Counted from the first letter of the stretch, positions 13,646-22,874 are shown. The stretch: 28,181 nt of DNA from CAYZED01 sp964477445 (GCA_964477445.1 CAYZED010000030.1:1-28181); one strand, 5' to 3'. Made by a program: numbers and translations. The notes: generated by a model not told the origin, from the letters alone.

Positions 13646-13934
13646 TTTAACAAAAGAAGAAGTTGAAAAAATCAAAGAAATTCTTAAAAATAATTTTCCA
13701 AATAGCAGGGCACTTGTATTTGGATCAAGACAAAAAGGAAACAATAAAAAACATTCCGACATAGATATTGCTATAGACACAAATGAAACAATTGATTGGG
13801 AAAAAATAGAATCAATAAAAGAAGAATTTATGAATTCAAGTTTGCGAATAAGAGTTGAAATAATAGATTTTAATTCAGTTAGTGGAGAATTTAGGAAAAT
13901 AATTCTTTCAGATTACTCGGTTTTGAAATTATAA
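13638..13934 (+). CDS. MNT-domain nucleotidyltransferase, partner of the HEPN gene
   Basis: A 98-residue protein starting at ATG 13638, inside the end of the HEPN gene. It has G29-S30 (LVFGSRQKG) and D41-x-D43 (HSDIDIAID), with the third acid D77 in VEIIDFN, so the catalytic set is complete. This is the HI0073/MntA-like antitoxin that modifies its HEPN partner. The gene order, HEPN first, is the reverse of the locus at 450-876, and the sequences differ, so the two are separate acquisitions. An intact antitoxin beside a toxin with a stop codon is a stable end state for such modules. Confidence 0.88.
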   Translation: MYDLTKEEVEKIKEILKNNFPNSRALVFGSRQKGNNKKHSDIDIAIDTNETIDWEKIESIKEEFMNSSLRIRVEIIDFNSVSGEFRKIILSDYSVLKL

Positions 13935-14034
13935 AGAAACCAAGAATTCAATATATCAATATATCAAGAGAGATGGTCATGATGATATGAAAATATTTTG
14001 AAAATAGTTAAAGTTATATTAAGGAGGGAGTACA

Positions 14035-16878
14035 ATGCGAATGATTAAACTTATTATAAAAAATCAGAATTCAATAATTGCACTCTTTATTTCTTTAATA
14101 CTTCTATTTTCACCACTAATGGTTAAGGTAAATGCAGAAGAATCAATATTCACCACTAATATTATTGATGGCTCGTACTATAAAGCTGATGTACTTTTAA
14201 CGTTCGGATCAAATTCACAACAGCCATTAACAGCCCTTTTAGATTCGCCAAATGCGGCAGAAGATGGACCTATAACTACTGGATTTAAATGTACCGCCGA
14301 AGGAACTCACGAATTAACCCTAATATCAGGAAATAATTTGCATAAATATTACTTTACTATTGATAAGACTCCTCCAACTTTCTCAAATGTTGAGGATGGT
14401 GGTTTTTATAGCACTCCGATTGCGCCTGGCTTTACAGACGCTATGACTGGAGCAACAGCTAAAGTTAGTAAAAATGGCGGACTTAATGTCGCACTTCAAT
14501 CAGGGGAATTTTTATATCTGGATGGGGATTATATTATAACTGCAACAGATCAGGCGGGAAATGAATCAAAAGCTTCGTTTTCAATTGATAGGACTAAACC
14601 CCAAATAGTCATAAATCAATATAATAATTATAGAACAGCTGATCCGATTACAGTTTATGCAATGTCAGATAGAGGAGTTTTTGATAATACCAATGGCAAT
14701 GCAGGTTTTAGATATGATTATGCGCTTGTTAATCCAGGAGCTTTAAGCGGCGTAACCTATTCAGCTGTTGATGTTTCAGGGAATCAAGCCTCTAAAAGCA
14801 TAGCAATAGGTGAGTTTAATAATTTAGTGACTGACTCCACAGTATCTACTAATCTAGAGAATAAAATATATAAAACAAATACACCTCCATTAGTACTTGA
14901 TGACGCCGGAGCAACGGCGAATCTTGATGGGCTAAGCGTAATCAAAGGCACAGTAGTTGCCCAAGAAGGAGAGCATACTTTAATTGTAACAAAAGGTTCT
15001 GCTGTTAACACAGTGAAATTTGTTATTGATAAAACTCCGCCTACATTTTATGGAGTAATTAATAATAAGAAGTATAATCGAGATGTAATCGTAGGTTTGT
15101 CAGAAGGAGTTGGATCTTATTCTTATGACAAAAACAGTGATGGAGATACCATAGATTCTGGAGAGTTCGGAAACAGAATTTTTTATTCAGAGGATAAATT
15201 TACAAAGGAAGGCAAATACATTTTAAGAGCAAAAGATTTGGCTGGAAATTTAACAGTTATTTCTTTTACTATTGATAAAACTCCTGCAGTAATAAATGAC
15301 GGAATTAAAGATTTAAAAGATGGATTGACATATAAATATACTGATAATGTAAATGTTCGGTATGACAAAAATGATATAAGTTTAATTTTAGTTGATGGAT
15401 TACAAAAAAGTATTGATGGGGTTTTAGTATTAAATACAGTTCTTAATGCTGAAAAAAGTTACGTTGTCAGTATTAAAGATAATGCTGGAAACACTATCTC
15501 AGTTACTATAAATATGGATAGACGGGCACCAGAAATATTTGATATAACTAATAACACGATATATACAGAGAGTAAGGAAATTATTTTTTCTGATGGATCT
15601 GCGGAATATAAGTTTAGTACTAATGGATACGATGCAGCTATTTTCAGTGCTGTAAGGCCGTGCCCAAACGGCACTATAATTTCAGAGGATGGGTACTATA
15701 TACTAACAGCTTTTGATGATATGAAAAACACTACCAAAATTCAGTTTAAAATTGATACAAAACCACCTTTAGTAATGAATGGTGATGAGATTTTTAAACA
15801 AGGAGTATATAAAGCGTTTACATTTGATAATCCATTGAGGCTCAGCATTTCAGAGTCGGGAAGCATGAAAATCAGTGTAGATAATTTTCCATACACTGAC
15901 TACATTAGTGGTACTTATATTTATAAGGAAGGGAATTATTTAATTGAGGTTATAGACACAGTCGGTAATAAAAGTGATTTGAGTTTTACCATTGATAAAT
16001 CCCCTCCACATGCGTTTGGAATCGAAAACTTAAAGACATATAAATATCCAATTAATATCGATTTTTACGACACATATTCAGCAGTTTCGGCATATTTGAA
16101 TGGTATAATGATAGAAAAGAATTCAAAAGCAAACGAAGGTAAAAATACTCTTTTTTTGATAGACGAAGCGGGTAATGAAGAAACTATTGAGTTTTATATT
16201 GATTCTCCTACACCAAGTACGACACCAACACCAAGTACGACACCGACACCGAGCACAACGCCTACGCCAAGCACGACACCAACACCAAGCACGACACCAA
16301 CACCTAGCACAACACCGACACCAAGCACGACTCCAACACCAAATACGACACCGACGCCAAGCACGACTCCAACACCAAATACGACACCAACGCCAAGCAC
16401 CACACCAACAAGCACCCCTACCCCTATCCCTTCCATTTATCCTGATGACATTAAAATATATGGAGTAAAAGACGGGGCATATTATAACAAAAATATTCCT
16501 ATTATATTTTCTGGAAGTTCAGCGGTCCTTGATGGGAAAAAATTCACTAACGGATCCGTGGTTTCTAAGGAAGGAAAGCACAAGTTCACAGTATATGGTA
16601 AGAGTGCGATATCAGTTTTTGTAAATTTCACAATTGATAAAACCCTGCCAGTTATAACAGCAAAAACTGGAAGTGGCATAAAAATAAGATCAGGAGCTGT
16701 TAGCACTACTTCTGTAACCATAAGCATAAAAGAAATAAACATATATTCAAAAAAGATTAATCGAAATGGCGTAGTGATTTCTTATGGAATAGGAAAATTT
16801 ACATCAAAAGGATCATATATGTTAACGGTTAAAGATAAAGCTGGGAATATAAGAAATTTCTCGTTTTTCATAAAATAG
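14035..16878 (+). CDS. secreted Ig-like repeat protein with Thr/Pro-rich linker
   Basis: A 947-residue protein. AAGGAGGGAG eight or so bases before ATG 14035 fixes the start. Residues 1-34 are a signal peptide (LIIKNQNSIIALFISLILLF ... VNAEE). The rest is a chain of beta-sandwich units, each ending in a variant of FTIDKTPP; these endings fall near residues 108, 183, 330, 414, 493, 573, 653, 721 and 868. Such DKTPP-type Ig-like repeats are found in bacterial surface and cell-wall proteins. Residues about 725-798 are a TTPTPS linker, then a last unit. No LPxTG, SLH or membrane tail is seen, so anchoring is unknown. Its function is not known; it might bind wall polymers or act as a stalk. It sits upstream of DedA, glycosyltransferase, GDPD and VanY genes. 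Confidence 0.85.
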   Translation: MRMIKLIIKNQNSIIALFISLILLFSPLMVKVNAEESIFTTNIIDGSYYKADVLLTFGSNSQQPLTALLDSPNAAEDGPITTGFKCTAEGTHELTLISGNNLHKYYFTIDKTPPTFSNVEDGGFYSTPIAPGFTDAMTGATAKVSKNGGLNVALQSGEFLYLDGDYIITATDQAGNESKASFSIDRTKPQIVINQYNNYRTADPITVYAMSDRGVFDNTNGNAGFRYDYALVNPGALSGVTYSAVDVSGNQASKSIAIGEFNNLVTDSTVSTNLENKIYKTNTPPLVLDDAGATANLDGLSVIKGTVVAQEGEHTLIVTKGSAVNTVKFVIDKTPPTFYGVINNKKYNRDVIVGLSEGVGSYSYDKNSDGDTIDSGEFGNRIFYSEDKFTKEGKYILRAKDLAGNLTVISFTIDKTPAVINDGIKDLKDGLTYKYTDNVNVRYDKNDISLILVDGLQKSIDGVLVLNTVLNAEKSYVVSIKDNAGNTISVTINMDRRAPEIFDITNNTIYTESKEIIFSDGSAEYKFSTNGYDAAIFSAVRPCPNGTIISEDGYYILTAFDDMKNTTKIQFKIDTKPPLVMNGDEIFKQGVYKAFTFDNPLRLSISESGSMKISVDNFPYTDYISGTYIYKEGNYLIEVIDTVGNKSDLSFTIDKSPPHAFGIENLKTYKYPINIDFYDTYSAVSAYLNGIMIEKNSKANEGKNTLFLIDEAGNEETIEFYIDSPTPSTTPTPSTTPTPSTTPTPSTTPTPSTTPTPSTTPTPSTTPTPNTTPTPSTTPTPNTTPTPSTTPTSTPTPIPSIYPDDIKIYGVKDGAYYNKNIPIIFSGSSAVLDGKKFTNGSVVSKEGKHKFTVYGKSAISVFVNFTIDKTLPVITAKTGSGIKIRSGAVSTTSVTISIKEINIYSKKINRNGVVISYGIGKFTSKGSYMLTVKDKAGNIRNFSFFIK
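16207..16429 (+). repeat. 18-bp tandem repeat coding TTPTPS
   Basis: About twelve units of a six-codon repeat (ACGACACCAACACCAAGC and variants) inside the Ig-like protein gene. Synonymous third-base changes are spread through it. The unit count is likely to vary by slippage in whole codons without breaking the frame. Confidence 0.95.
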
Positions 16879-16987
16879 AAATATAAGTAATCTAATAGTA
16901 AATAGCGTACTGAAAATTATTTTATTAAAACAGAATCAGAATCAAAATCAAACCAAATTTTAACTAGATTTAAAGGAGACAAAATTA

Positions 16988-17626
16988 ATGCAGTTAATTT
17001 CACAAATCTTCGAGTTTTTACTCCATCTGAACAAATACTTACCAGAGATATTAAATAATTATGGCAATTTCTCGTACTTAATATTATTTTTAGTTATTTT
17101 CTGTGAAACAGGTTTAGTATTGACGCCATTTCTTCCAGGAGATTCATTGCTTTTCATGATTGGCGCACTTTCGGCATCGGGAGCTTTGAACCCATATCTA
17201 ATAGTTATTATATTAATGGCAGCTTCGATAATTGGGGATACCACAAATTATCACATAGGCAAGGCTGTTGGAAAGAAAACAAAAGATCTAAATAGTATTA
17301 AGTTTTTAAATAAAGAACACCTCGATAGAACTCATGCCTTTTATGAAAAACATGGAAGCAAAGTCGTAATAATCGCGAAATTCATTCCTATTGTTAGAAC
17401 CTTTTCTCCTTTTGTTGCAGGGCTAGGAGCTATGACTTTCAAGAAGTTTTTGTTTTTTAATATCTTGGGTGGAACTCTTTGGATTAATATATTCTTTTTA
17501 CTGGGATATTTCTTTGGAAACCTTCAGTTTGTGAAGGATAATTTTTTACTGGTAATAGGATTTATAGTATGTATATCAGTTCTTCCAGCAGTTGTAACGT
17601 TTTTTATTGAGAAAAGAAAAAAATAA
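16988..17626 (+). CDS. DedA-family membrane protein
   Basis: A 212-residue protein of normal DedA length. The start follows AAAGGAG with nine bases. Signatures: FCETGLVLTPFLPGDSLLF near residues 38-56, GDTTNYHIGKAVG near 83, and the re-entrant/helix part KFIPIVRTFSPFVAGLGAM near 133-152, followed by GGTLWINIFFLLGYFFG. Four to five hydrophobic segments are visible. DedA proteins are now known as lipid or undecaprenyl-phosphate transporters (UptA and others) that recycle the carrier lipid. Its place directly before a polyprenyl-phosphate-type glycosyltransferase suits that job, but the exact substrate is inferred. Confidence 0.93.
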   Translation: MQLISQIFEFLLHLNKYLPEILNNYGNFSYLILFLVIFCETGLVLTPFLPGDSLLFMIGALSASGALNPYLIVIILMAASIIGDTTNYHIGKAVGKKTKDLNSIKFLNKEHLDRTHAFYEKHGSKVVIIAKFIPIVRTFSPFVAGLGAMTFKKFLFFNILGGTLWINIFFLLGYFFGNLQFVKDNFLLVIGFIVCISVLPAVVTFFIEKRKK

Positions 17627-17673
17627 TTAATGAATAATAGAAAATAAAGAAGAAAAATAAAGAATAATAATGA

Positions 17674-17725
17674 AGATAATTAAGAAAGATAATTAAGAAA
17701 GATAATTAAGAAAGATAATTAAGAA
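17674..17725 (+). repeat. 13-bp tandem repeat, four perfect units
   Basis: AGATAATTAAGAA occurs four times without change, ending four to nineteen bases before the possible starts of the glycosyltransferase gene. The unit is not a multiple of three and lies in the leader, so unit number would change spacing of the upstream region. Confidence 0.95.
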
Positions 17726-17743
17726 AGAGTGGAGTTGAATTAT

Positions 17744-18697
17744 TTGATCGAAGAATCCGTGAATAATGATGATTTGAAATTGATTTCGGTGGTAGTTCCG
17801 ATGTATTTTGAGGAATTAGTGGCAGAAGAATGCTATAAAAGACTAAAAATAGCTTTGAATAATAAAAATTTTAGATATGAGATTATTTTTGTAAATGACG
17901 GAAGTAAAGATAAAACTGAATTAATTTTGAATGAGATTGCTAAAAAAGATGAATCTGTTAAAGTTATTCATTTTGCTAGAAATTTTGGACATCAAGCCGC
18001 CGTAACAGCGGGTATGCATGAAGCTATTGGAGACGCAGTTGTTCTAATAGACGCAGATTTACAGGATCCACCTGAGCTTATTCCTGTTATGGTAGAGGAA
18101 TGGGAAAAAGGATACCAGGTAGTTTATGGGAAAAGAAAGAAGAGAAAAGGTGAAACGATATTTAAAAAAATTACTGCCAAGGCATTTTATAAAGTATTGA
18201 ATTCGCTATCTGACACTGATATACCAAGAGATACAGGTGATTTTAGAATAATGGATCGAAGTGTAGTCGAAGTGTTTAAGTTGATGAACGAAAAAAATAA
18301 ATTCATACGCGGAATGGTCAGTTGGATAGGGTTTAATCAGACATTCATAGAATATGAAAGAGACGGCAGATACGCTGGTGATACAAAATATCCATTTAAG
18401 AAAATGATGAGTTTTGCGATTGATGGGATAATGAGTTTTTCAATAAAACCTTTGAAACTAGCCACTAGATTAGGGTTTGTTACTACTCTAATATCATTCA
18501 TATTACTAATATTTGCTCTTTATATGAAATTTTCAGGTCAATCAGAACTCGGATGGGCATCAATAGTTTTTGCGCTGGCATTTTTCAGTGGTGTTCAGTT
18601 AATATCAATAGGAATATTGGGAGAATATATTGGGAGAATATACCAAGAAGTGAGAAACCGTCCGAACTATATTATTAAGGACAAAAAGAACTTTTAA
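17744..18697 (+). CDS. family 2 glycosyltransferase, polyprenyl-phosphate type (GtrB/DPM1-like)
   Basis: A 317-residue enzyme from TTG 17744, chosen because GGAG at 17731-17734 is nine bases upstream; GTG 17729 in phase would add five residues. The GT-A core shows VVVPMYFEE, EIIFVNDGSKDKT, ARNFGHQAAVTAGMHEA, the metal-binding IDADLQDPPE (the DAD motif) and DTGDFRIMDR. Two membrane helices near the C-terminus (about 245-265 and 280-300) match the GtrB/YkcC/DPM1-like branch that loads a sugar onto undecaprenyl phosphate on the inner face of the membrane. The donor sugar is not determined; UDP-glucose or UDP-galactose from the nearby galU/galE is plausible. No flippase gene is seen, although the DedA gene is next door. 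Confidence 0.93.
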   Translation: MIEESVNNDDLKLISVVVPMYFEELVAEECYKRLKIALNNKNFRYEIIFVNDGSKDKTELILNEIAKKDESVKVIHFARNFGHQAAVTAGMHEAIGDAVVLIDADLQDPPELIPVMVEEWEKGYQVVYGKRKKRKGETIFKKITAKAFYKVLNSLSDTDIPRDTGDFRIMDRSVVEVFKLMNEKNKFIRGMVSWIGFNQTFIEYERDGRYAGDTKYPFKKMMSFAIDGIMSFSIKPLKLATRLGFVTTLISFILLIFALYMKFSGQSELGWASIVFALAFFSGVQLISIGILGEYIGRIYQEVRNRPNYIIKDKKNF

Positions 18698-18724
18698 AAA
18701 TGTTCGAATTAAATAAAGAAAACA

Positions 18725-20401
18725 GTGAAACCAGATAATCGTAAAAAGAAAAGTGTGAGGAACATGACAAAGTTAAAAGTAAGTCTAATCTATGAATCAA
18801 AAAAAATAATAGAAAAAGCTATTGCCATGATGTTAGTGCTAGTTTTGATAAATTCAGCCTTTATAATAATAGGACATAATTATGCATTTGCCGAAAACGT
18901 TAATACGTTACAAATAGACAAGGTTGGAGACAGTAGTGAAAAAATAACAGGAAAAACCACACCGAATTCAGTTGTTCATGTTATTAGTTCTGCGGGAAAA
19001 ACACTTTCAATTGTGAAGGCCGATGATTCAGGGGTTTTCAGCGCTCCAATAAAAAAAATGGCGTTTGATACACAGCTAGATATATACGCGTCAGATGCAT
19101 CAAACCTACCATTTGCTTATAGAAGAGTATATGTATTTGATTTTACACCTCCAGTAAGACCGGAAGTTACAAGTATTTCTTTGAGCAAATTGATCATTAA
19201 AGGAAAGGCTGAGAAAGATTCAAATCTATTTGTATACATTAACAATAATTTTTGGACTAAGTATTACGTTGATAAAAAAGGCACTTTTACCGTGTATATA
19301 CCGAGCTTCTCAAAAAACTCAAGGATAGATTTAATATCTGTTGATAAAGTAGGTCAGGCTAGTATTCCAACAAGCTATATAAATTCTGGTAAAACGGTAA
19401 TAGGATTAAACATTAAAGAAATAGAAAAGAAAATGACAACAAACATAGTAAATATTAGCAGTGAAACTAGTCATGAAAATATTAGTGAAGATACGATTGA
19501 AGCTTCTATAGAAAACACAAAGACTGACTCTGGAACGTCTACCACTACTACTGTTACTACTACAGCTAATAATACAGCTAATAATACAGCTAATAATACA
19601 GCTAATGCTTGGTTTGACAGGTATAAATATGTAGCACATGCACTAGGCGCCATAGATGGATTTACATATACGAATTCAAAAGAAGCATTAGAAAAGAACT
19701 ATAAAAAGGGCTATCGTGTTTTTGAGACGGATTTTATATTTAGCAGCGAATGTGAATTGGTTTGTAGGCATGATTGGCAGAGCTCACTTTATGAATCTAT
19801 GAAGCAAGGGTTTGACAAAAATGATTCAGTTATGAGTTTAGCTAATTTCAAATATAACAAAATAATGGGGAAATATACTCCTTTGACAGCAAAGGAATTA
19901 ATAGTTTTTATGAAAGAAAATCCAGATATGTATTTGGTCACGGATTTTAAAACAGCAAATTCGTTCGTTTATAGAGCATCTGTAATAGAACTTTTAAAGC
20001 TAGCTGATGAAAATGGCTCCGGTGTAGCTGATAGAATAATTTTTCAGGCATATAATTCTGATAATATCGCTTTTTTAAAGTCACTAGGGAGTGTTGAGGA
20101 TACAAATATTTTATTTAGCTATTATATGGATCAGAAATTCACTGAAAGTATGATTATTGACATTCTGACAAAAAACAATCTTAGAGTATTTGGAATAATT
20201 AATGGGTATTATTTGAAACAAAAAAATCTTCCTAAAATTTTATCTGAAAAAGGCATCAAGACGTATGTTTATACCATCAATGATAGTAAATACGATAAAG
20301 AACTAAAAGATAATTCAGTTTATGGGATTTACACGGATTCACTATTTGAACCAGAAATCCTTCCAATAGAAAGTACGGGTGAAGGAGTTGCACAAAATTA
20401 A
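18725..20401 (+). CDS. secreted protein with Ig-like modules and a GDPD-like domain
   Basis: Up to 558 residues. The start is unclear: GTG 18725, GTG 18755 and ATG 18764 are in phase and none has a good ribosome site. A signal peptide ends near AFAEN (about residue 57 from the first start). Two beta modules follow (KITGKTTPNSVVHVISSAGK; KLIIKGKAEKDSNLFVYINN), like Big_6-type Ig domains, then a Ser/Thr/Asn linker with four TANN units. The last 260 residues form a GDPD/PI-PLC-like barrel: YVAHALGAIDGFTYTNSKEA, GYRVFETDF, VCRHDW, VTDFK and an IYTDS end. The usual GDPD HRG is HAL here, but the E-x-D and H-D residues are kept. It probably cleaves a glycerophosphodiester or polymer bond outside the cell; the substrate is unknown. 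Confidence 0.82.
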   Translation: MKPDNRKKKSVRNMTKLKVSLIYESKKIIEKAIAMMLVLVLINSAFIIIGHNYAFAENVNTLQIDKVGDSSEKITGKTTPNSVVHVISSAGKTLSIVKADDSGVFSAPIKKMAFDTQLDIYASDASNLPFAYRRVYVFDFTPPVRPEVTSISLSKLIIKGKAEKDSNLFVYINNNFWTKYYVDKKGTFTVYIPSFSKNSRIDLISVDKVGQASIPTSYINSGKTVIGLNIKEIEKKMTTNIVNISSETSHENISEDTIEASIENTKTDSGTSTTTTVTTTANNTANNTANNTANAWFDRYKYVAHALGAIDGFTYTNSKEALEKNYKKGYRVFETDFIFSSECELVCRHDWQSSLYESMKQGFDKNDSVMSLANFKYNKIMGKYTPLTAKELIVFMKENPDMYLVTDFKTANSFVYRASVIELLKLADENGSGVADRIIFQAYNSDNIAFLKSLGSVEDTNILFSYYMDQKFTESMIIDILTKNNLRVFGIINGYYLKQKNLPKILSEKGIKTYVYTINDSKYDKELKDNSVYGIYTDSLFEPEILPIESTGEGVAQN

Positions 20402-21440
20402 AAAGATAGTGACATTTATTATATTTCTTAGTATGTTGCTATTTTTCACTTGCGGGATAGATCAAAATTTTATTGAAAAGTTTCAAGCAGATATGTTTTT
20501 TTATAAAGCTGAAGCCAGTTCACCAATTAATTATTTGGCAAGTTTTAATGGGGATATATTAGTGGTCCAAGGAAAAAAAACCAATGATTTCGAGCAAGTT
20601 ACCGATGGTAGTAATGCAGTATTTGTTAGTAAAACATTAGTTGAAAATATTGATTTCACGGAGTTAAAATATAAGAATATTGCCAACATTTCAAAAAATA
20701 ACCTTTTGTTGATAAACAAACAAAGAAAAGTAGATAGTGGTTCAACCTCTAAACTCACTCGTATAGCTACCTCAAAGTATTATAGATTTAATAGCAAGAT
20801 GCTTCTATCTAAAGAGCCGCTAGATTCCCTTTGGGTCATGCTAAAAAGTGCATATTTTGATGGTCAAAAAAGCATACTTCTAACATCAGCTTACAGAAGT
20901 TCAGATAGTCAAGCTTTGATTTTTAGTAATTCTGCACACATTTTAAGGCAAAAATCAAGTTTGGATATTTCAAACAAAGAAATTGAGAAGATAGTTAATG
21001 AAACAGTAGCAAAACCTGGATATAGTGAGCATCAAACGGGCATGGCGATTGATATGGTATCAAATGGTGCAACGAGACTAACCTTTAAGAATACAAAGTT
21101 TTATAAGTGGTTGCTAGAGAATTCATATTTATATGGCTTTATTGAAAGATACCCAAAAGGGAAATCAGATATAACAGGTTACAATTGGGAGACATGGCAC
21201 TATAGATATGTTGGATTGCCGTATTCTAAATATCTTACTAAGAATGATTTGACGCTTGAAGAGTTTTACAAAAAGAGTAAGAGTGGCGAAATAATAAACA
21301 TTAATTATAAAGAAAAAACCTATAGCATAGTTTATATAAAGGGCGCTAAATATATTTATGTTGAAAAAGGAATAACCGTTCAGATGTTAAAAATCACTGA
21401 GAATGAGTATTATTTAGTATTAATACAGAAGAAAAGCTAA
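20379..21440 (+). CDS. VanY-type D-alanyl-D-alanine carboxypeptidase (M15)
   Basis: A 353-residue protein from GTG 20379, overlapping the previous gene by 23 bases, so translation is coupled. Residues about 10-27 form a membrane anchor or signal (VTFIIFLSMLLFFTCGI). The M15B core has LTSAYRSSDSQ, the zinc motif SEHQTGMAIDM (His and Asp ligands) and ETWHYRYVG (catalytic Glu, third His ligand). The C-terminal 80 residues form a small extra domain rich in beta strands. It would trim the terminal D-Ala from peptidoglycan stem peptides outside the membrane. A classic VanRS regulator pair is not present here, so this is more likely a housekeeping or developmental carboxypeptidase than vancomycin resistance. 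Confidence 0.92.
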   Translation: MKELHKIKKIVTFIIFLSMLLFFTCGIDQNFIEKFQADMFFYKAEASSPINYLASFNGDILVVQGKKTNDFEQVTDGSNAVFVSKTLVENIDFTELKYKNIANISKNNLLLINKQRKVDSGSTSKLTRIATSKYYRFNSKMLLSKEPLDSLWVMLKSAYFDGQKSILLTSAYRSSDSQALIFSNSAHILRQKSSLDISNKEIEKIVNETVAKPGYSEHQTGMAIDMVSNGATRLTFKNTKFYKWLLENSYLYGFIERYPKGKSDITGYNWETWHYRYVGLPYSKYLTKNDLTLEEFYKKSKSGEIININYKEKTYSIVYIKGAKYIYVEKGITVQMLKITENEYYLVLIQKKS

Positions 21441-21446
21441 GTAAAA

Positions 21447-21486
21447 GAGCGAAAAATGAGAGCGAAAAAATGAGAGCGAAAAAACA
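21447..21486 (+). repeat. short direct repeats before pgi
   Basis: GAGCGAAAAA occurs three times with a period of 14-15 bases. The leader between 21441 and 21536 is purine-rich and holds no clear promoter. Confidence 0.6.
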
Positions 21487-21536
21487 CTAAAAAAGAATAA
21501 AGGGCAAAAATAAAGTAAGGAATAAGGGTGTAGGCT

Positions 21537-22874
21537 ATGAGCAATTTGAAATTCAGCTATTCGAAGACTGGTATCTCAGAGCTAGAAATGTTAGCGATGG
21601 AGGATTTTGTTAAAGTAGCACATAATATGCTTCACGAAAAAACAGGTCTAGGGAATGATTTCTTAGGTTGGGTAGACCTACCTCTAAATATTGACATGCA
21701 AGAATTAGAGCGTGTAAAAAAATGCGCAGAAAAAATCAAATCCGATTCTGATGCAGTGGTTGTTGTTGGAATAGGAGGTTCATATTTAGGAGCCAAGGCA
21801 GGTTTTGAATTCCTAGGTAGCACGTTCCGAAATCAAATGAAAAAAGAAATGAGACGCGCTCCTGAGCTTTATTTTGCAGGACAAAATATTAGTGGTAGAT
21901 ATATGGAAGAACTACTTGTGCTTTTAGAGGGTAAGGAACTGTCTGTAATCGTGATTTCCAAATCGGGGACCACCACAGAACCCGCACTTGCATTTAGAAT
22001 ATTAAAAAGTCTTATGGAAGAAAAATATGGAAAGAGTGTTGCAGCTGAGAGGATATACGCAGTCACTGACAAATCAAGGGGAGCACTTAAGAAACTCGCA
22101 GATGGTGAAGGATATGAAACATTTGTTATTCCAGATGATGTTGGTGGAAGATTTTCGATACTCACGCCTGTTGGATTATTGCCATTAGCAGCCGCAGGCT
22201 TTGATATAGATAAAATACTTGAAGGTGCAAAGAACTCATACGAATTATATAAAGGAACTAATCTTAAGGAAAATATTTGTTATCAATATGCTGTACTAAG
22301 GAATATTTTGCTCAGAAAAAGTAAAGGCATTGAGGTTCTTATTTTATATGAGCCAAAACTTAGATTTATAGCGGAATGGTGGAAACAGCTCTATGGAGAG
22401 AGTGAAGGTAAGGATGGAAAAGGAATTTTCACAGCATCAATGGAATTCACCACAGATTTACATTCGCTTGGACAATATATGCAAGATGGGGCGAGAACAG
22501 TTTTCGAGACGGTTATTAAATTAAACCGAGAAAGCGGATATATTCTTCCAAATGATCCAGATAATCTTGATGGACTGAACTTTTTATCAGGAAAAACTAT
22601 GGAGTACGTCAATGAAATGGCTATGGAGGGCACTATCATCGCGCATAAGAGCGGTGGTGTACCAATAATTCAAATAGAACTCAATGCCGCAAATGAAGAG
22701 ACTTTGGGAGAACTAGTTTATTTCTTTGAAAAGGCATGTGGAATATCTGGATACCTTTTAGGAGTGAATCCATTTGATCAACCGGGTGTTGAAGAATATA
22801 AGAAAAATATGTTTGCCCTTCTTGGAAAAACTGGTTATGAAGAATTGGCGGCTAAATTAAGAGAGGTACTATGA
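21537..22874 (+). CDS. pgi: glucose-6-phosphate isomerase
   Basis: A 445-residue enzyme of the shorter Gram-positive type. The phosphosugar-binding parts are GIGGSYLGAKAGFEFL, ISKSGTTTEPALAFRIL and DDVGGRFSILTPVGLLPLAA; ENICYQYAVLRNI, EWWKQLYGESEGKDGKGIF and QPGVEEYKKNMF are further Pgi signatures with the catalytic residues Glu in GESEGK and Lys near the end. It interconverts glucose-6-phosphate and fructose-6-phosphate in glycolysis. It overlaps the next gene by four bases (ATGA). A phosphofructokinase gene lies after dnaE, so two sequential glycolysis genes flank a regulator and the replicative polymerase. Confidence 0.97.
   Translation: MSNLKFSYSKTGISELEMLAMEDFVKVAHNMLHEKTGLGNDFLGWVDLPLNIDMQELERVKKCAEKIKSDSDAVVVVGIGGSYLGAKAGFEFLGSTFRNQMKKEMRRAPELYFAGQNISGRYMEELLVLLEGKELSVIVISKSGTTTEPALAFRILKSLMEEKYGKSVAAERIYAVTDKSRGALKKLADGEGYETFVIPDDVGGRFSILTPVGLLPLAAAGFDIDKILEGAKNSYELYKGTNLKENICYQYAVLRNILLRKSKGIEVLILYEPKLRFIAEWWKQLYGESEGKDGKGIFTASMEFTTDLHSLGQYMQDGARTVFETVIKLNRESGYILPNDPDNLDGLNFLSGKTMEYVNEMAMEGTIIAHKSGGVPIIQIELNAANEETLGELVYFFEKACGISGYLLGVNPFDQPGVEEYKKNMFALLGKTGYEELAAKLREVL

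Noticed and set aside
16175..16468. Long open frames on both strands across the Thr/Pro repeat, coding His/Gln/Arg-rich and Gly/Val-rich proteins.
   Set aside because: They arise from the 18-bp repeat read in other phases; the signal peptide and domain structure support only the Ig-like protein frame.
19471..19653. Minus-strand frame rich in Val/Leu/Ala within the GDPD-like gene.
   Set aside because: It mirrors the TANN repeat linker of the real gene and has no supporting signals.
20379..21440. Vancomycin resistance cluster based on VanY and VanZ-like genes.
   Set aside because: No VanRS, VanH, VanA or VanX homologue is seen; the VanZ-like gene belongs with galU and is 7 kb away.
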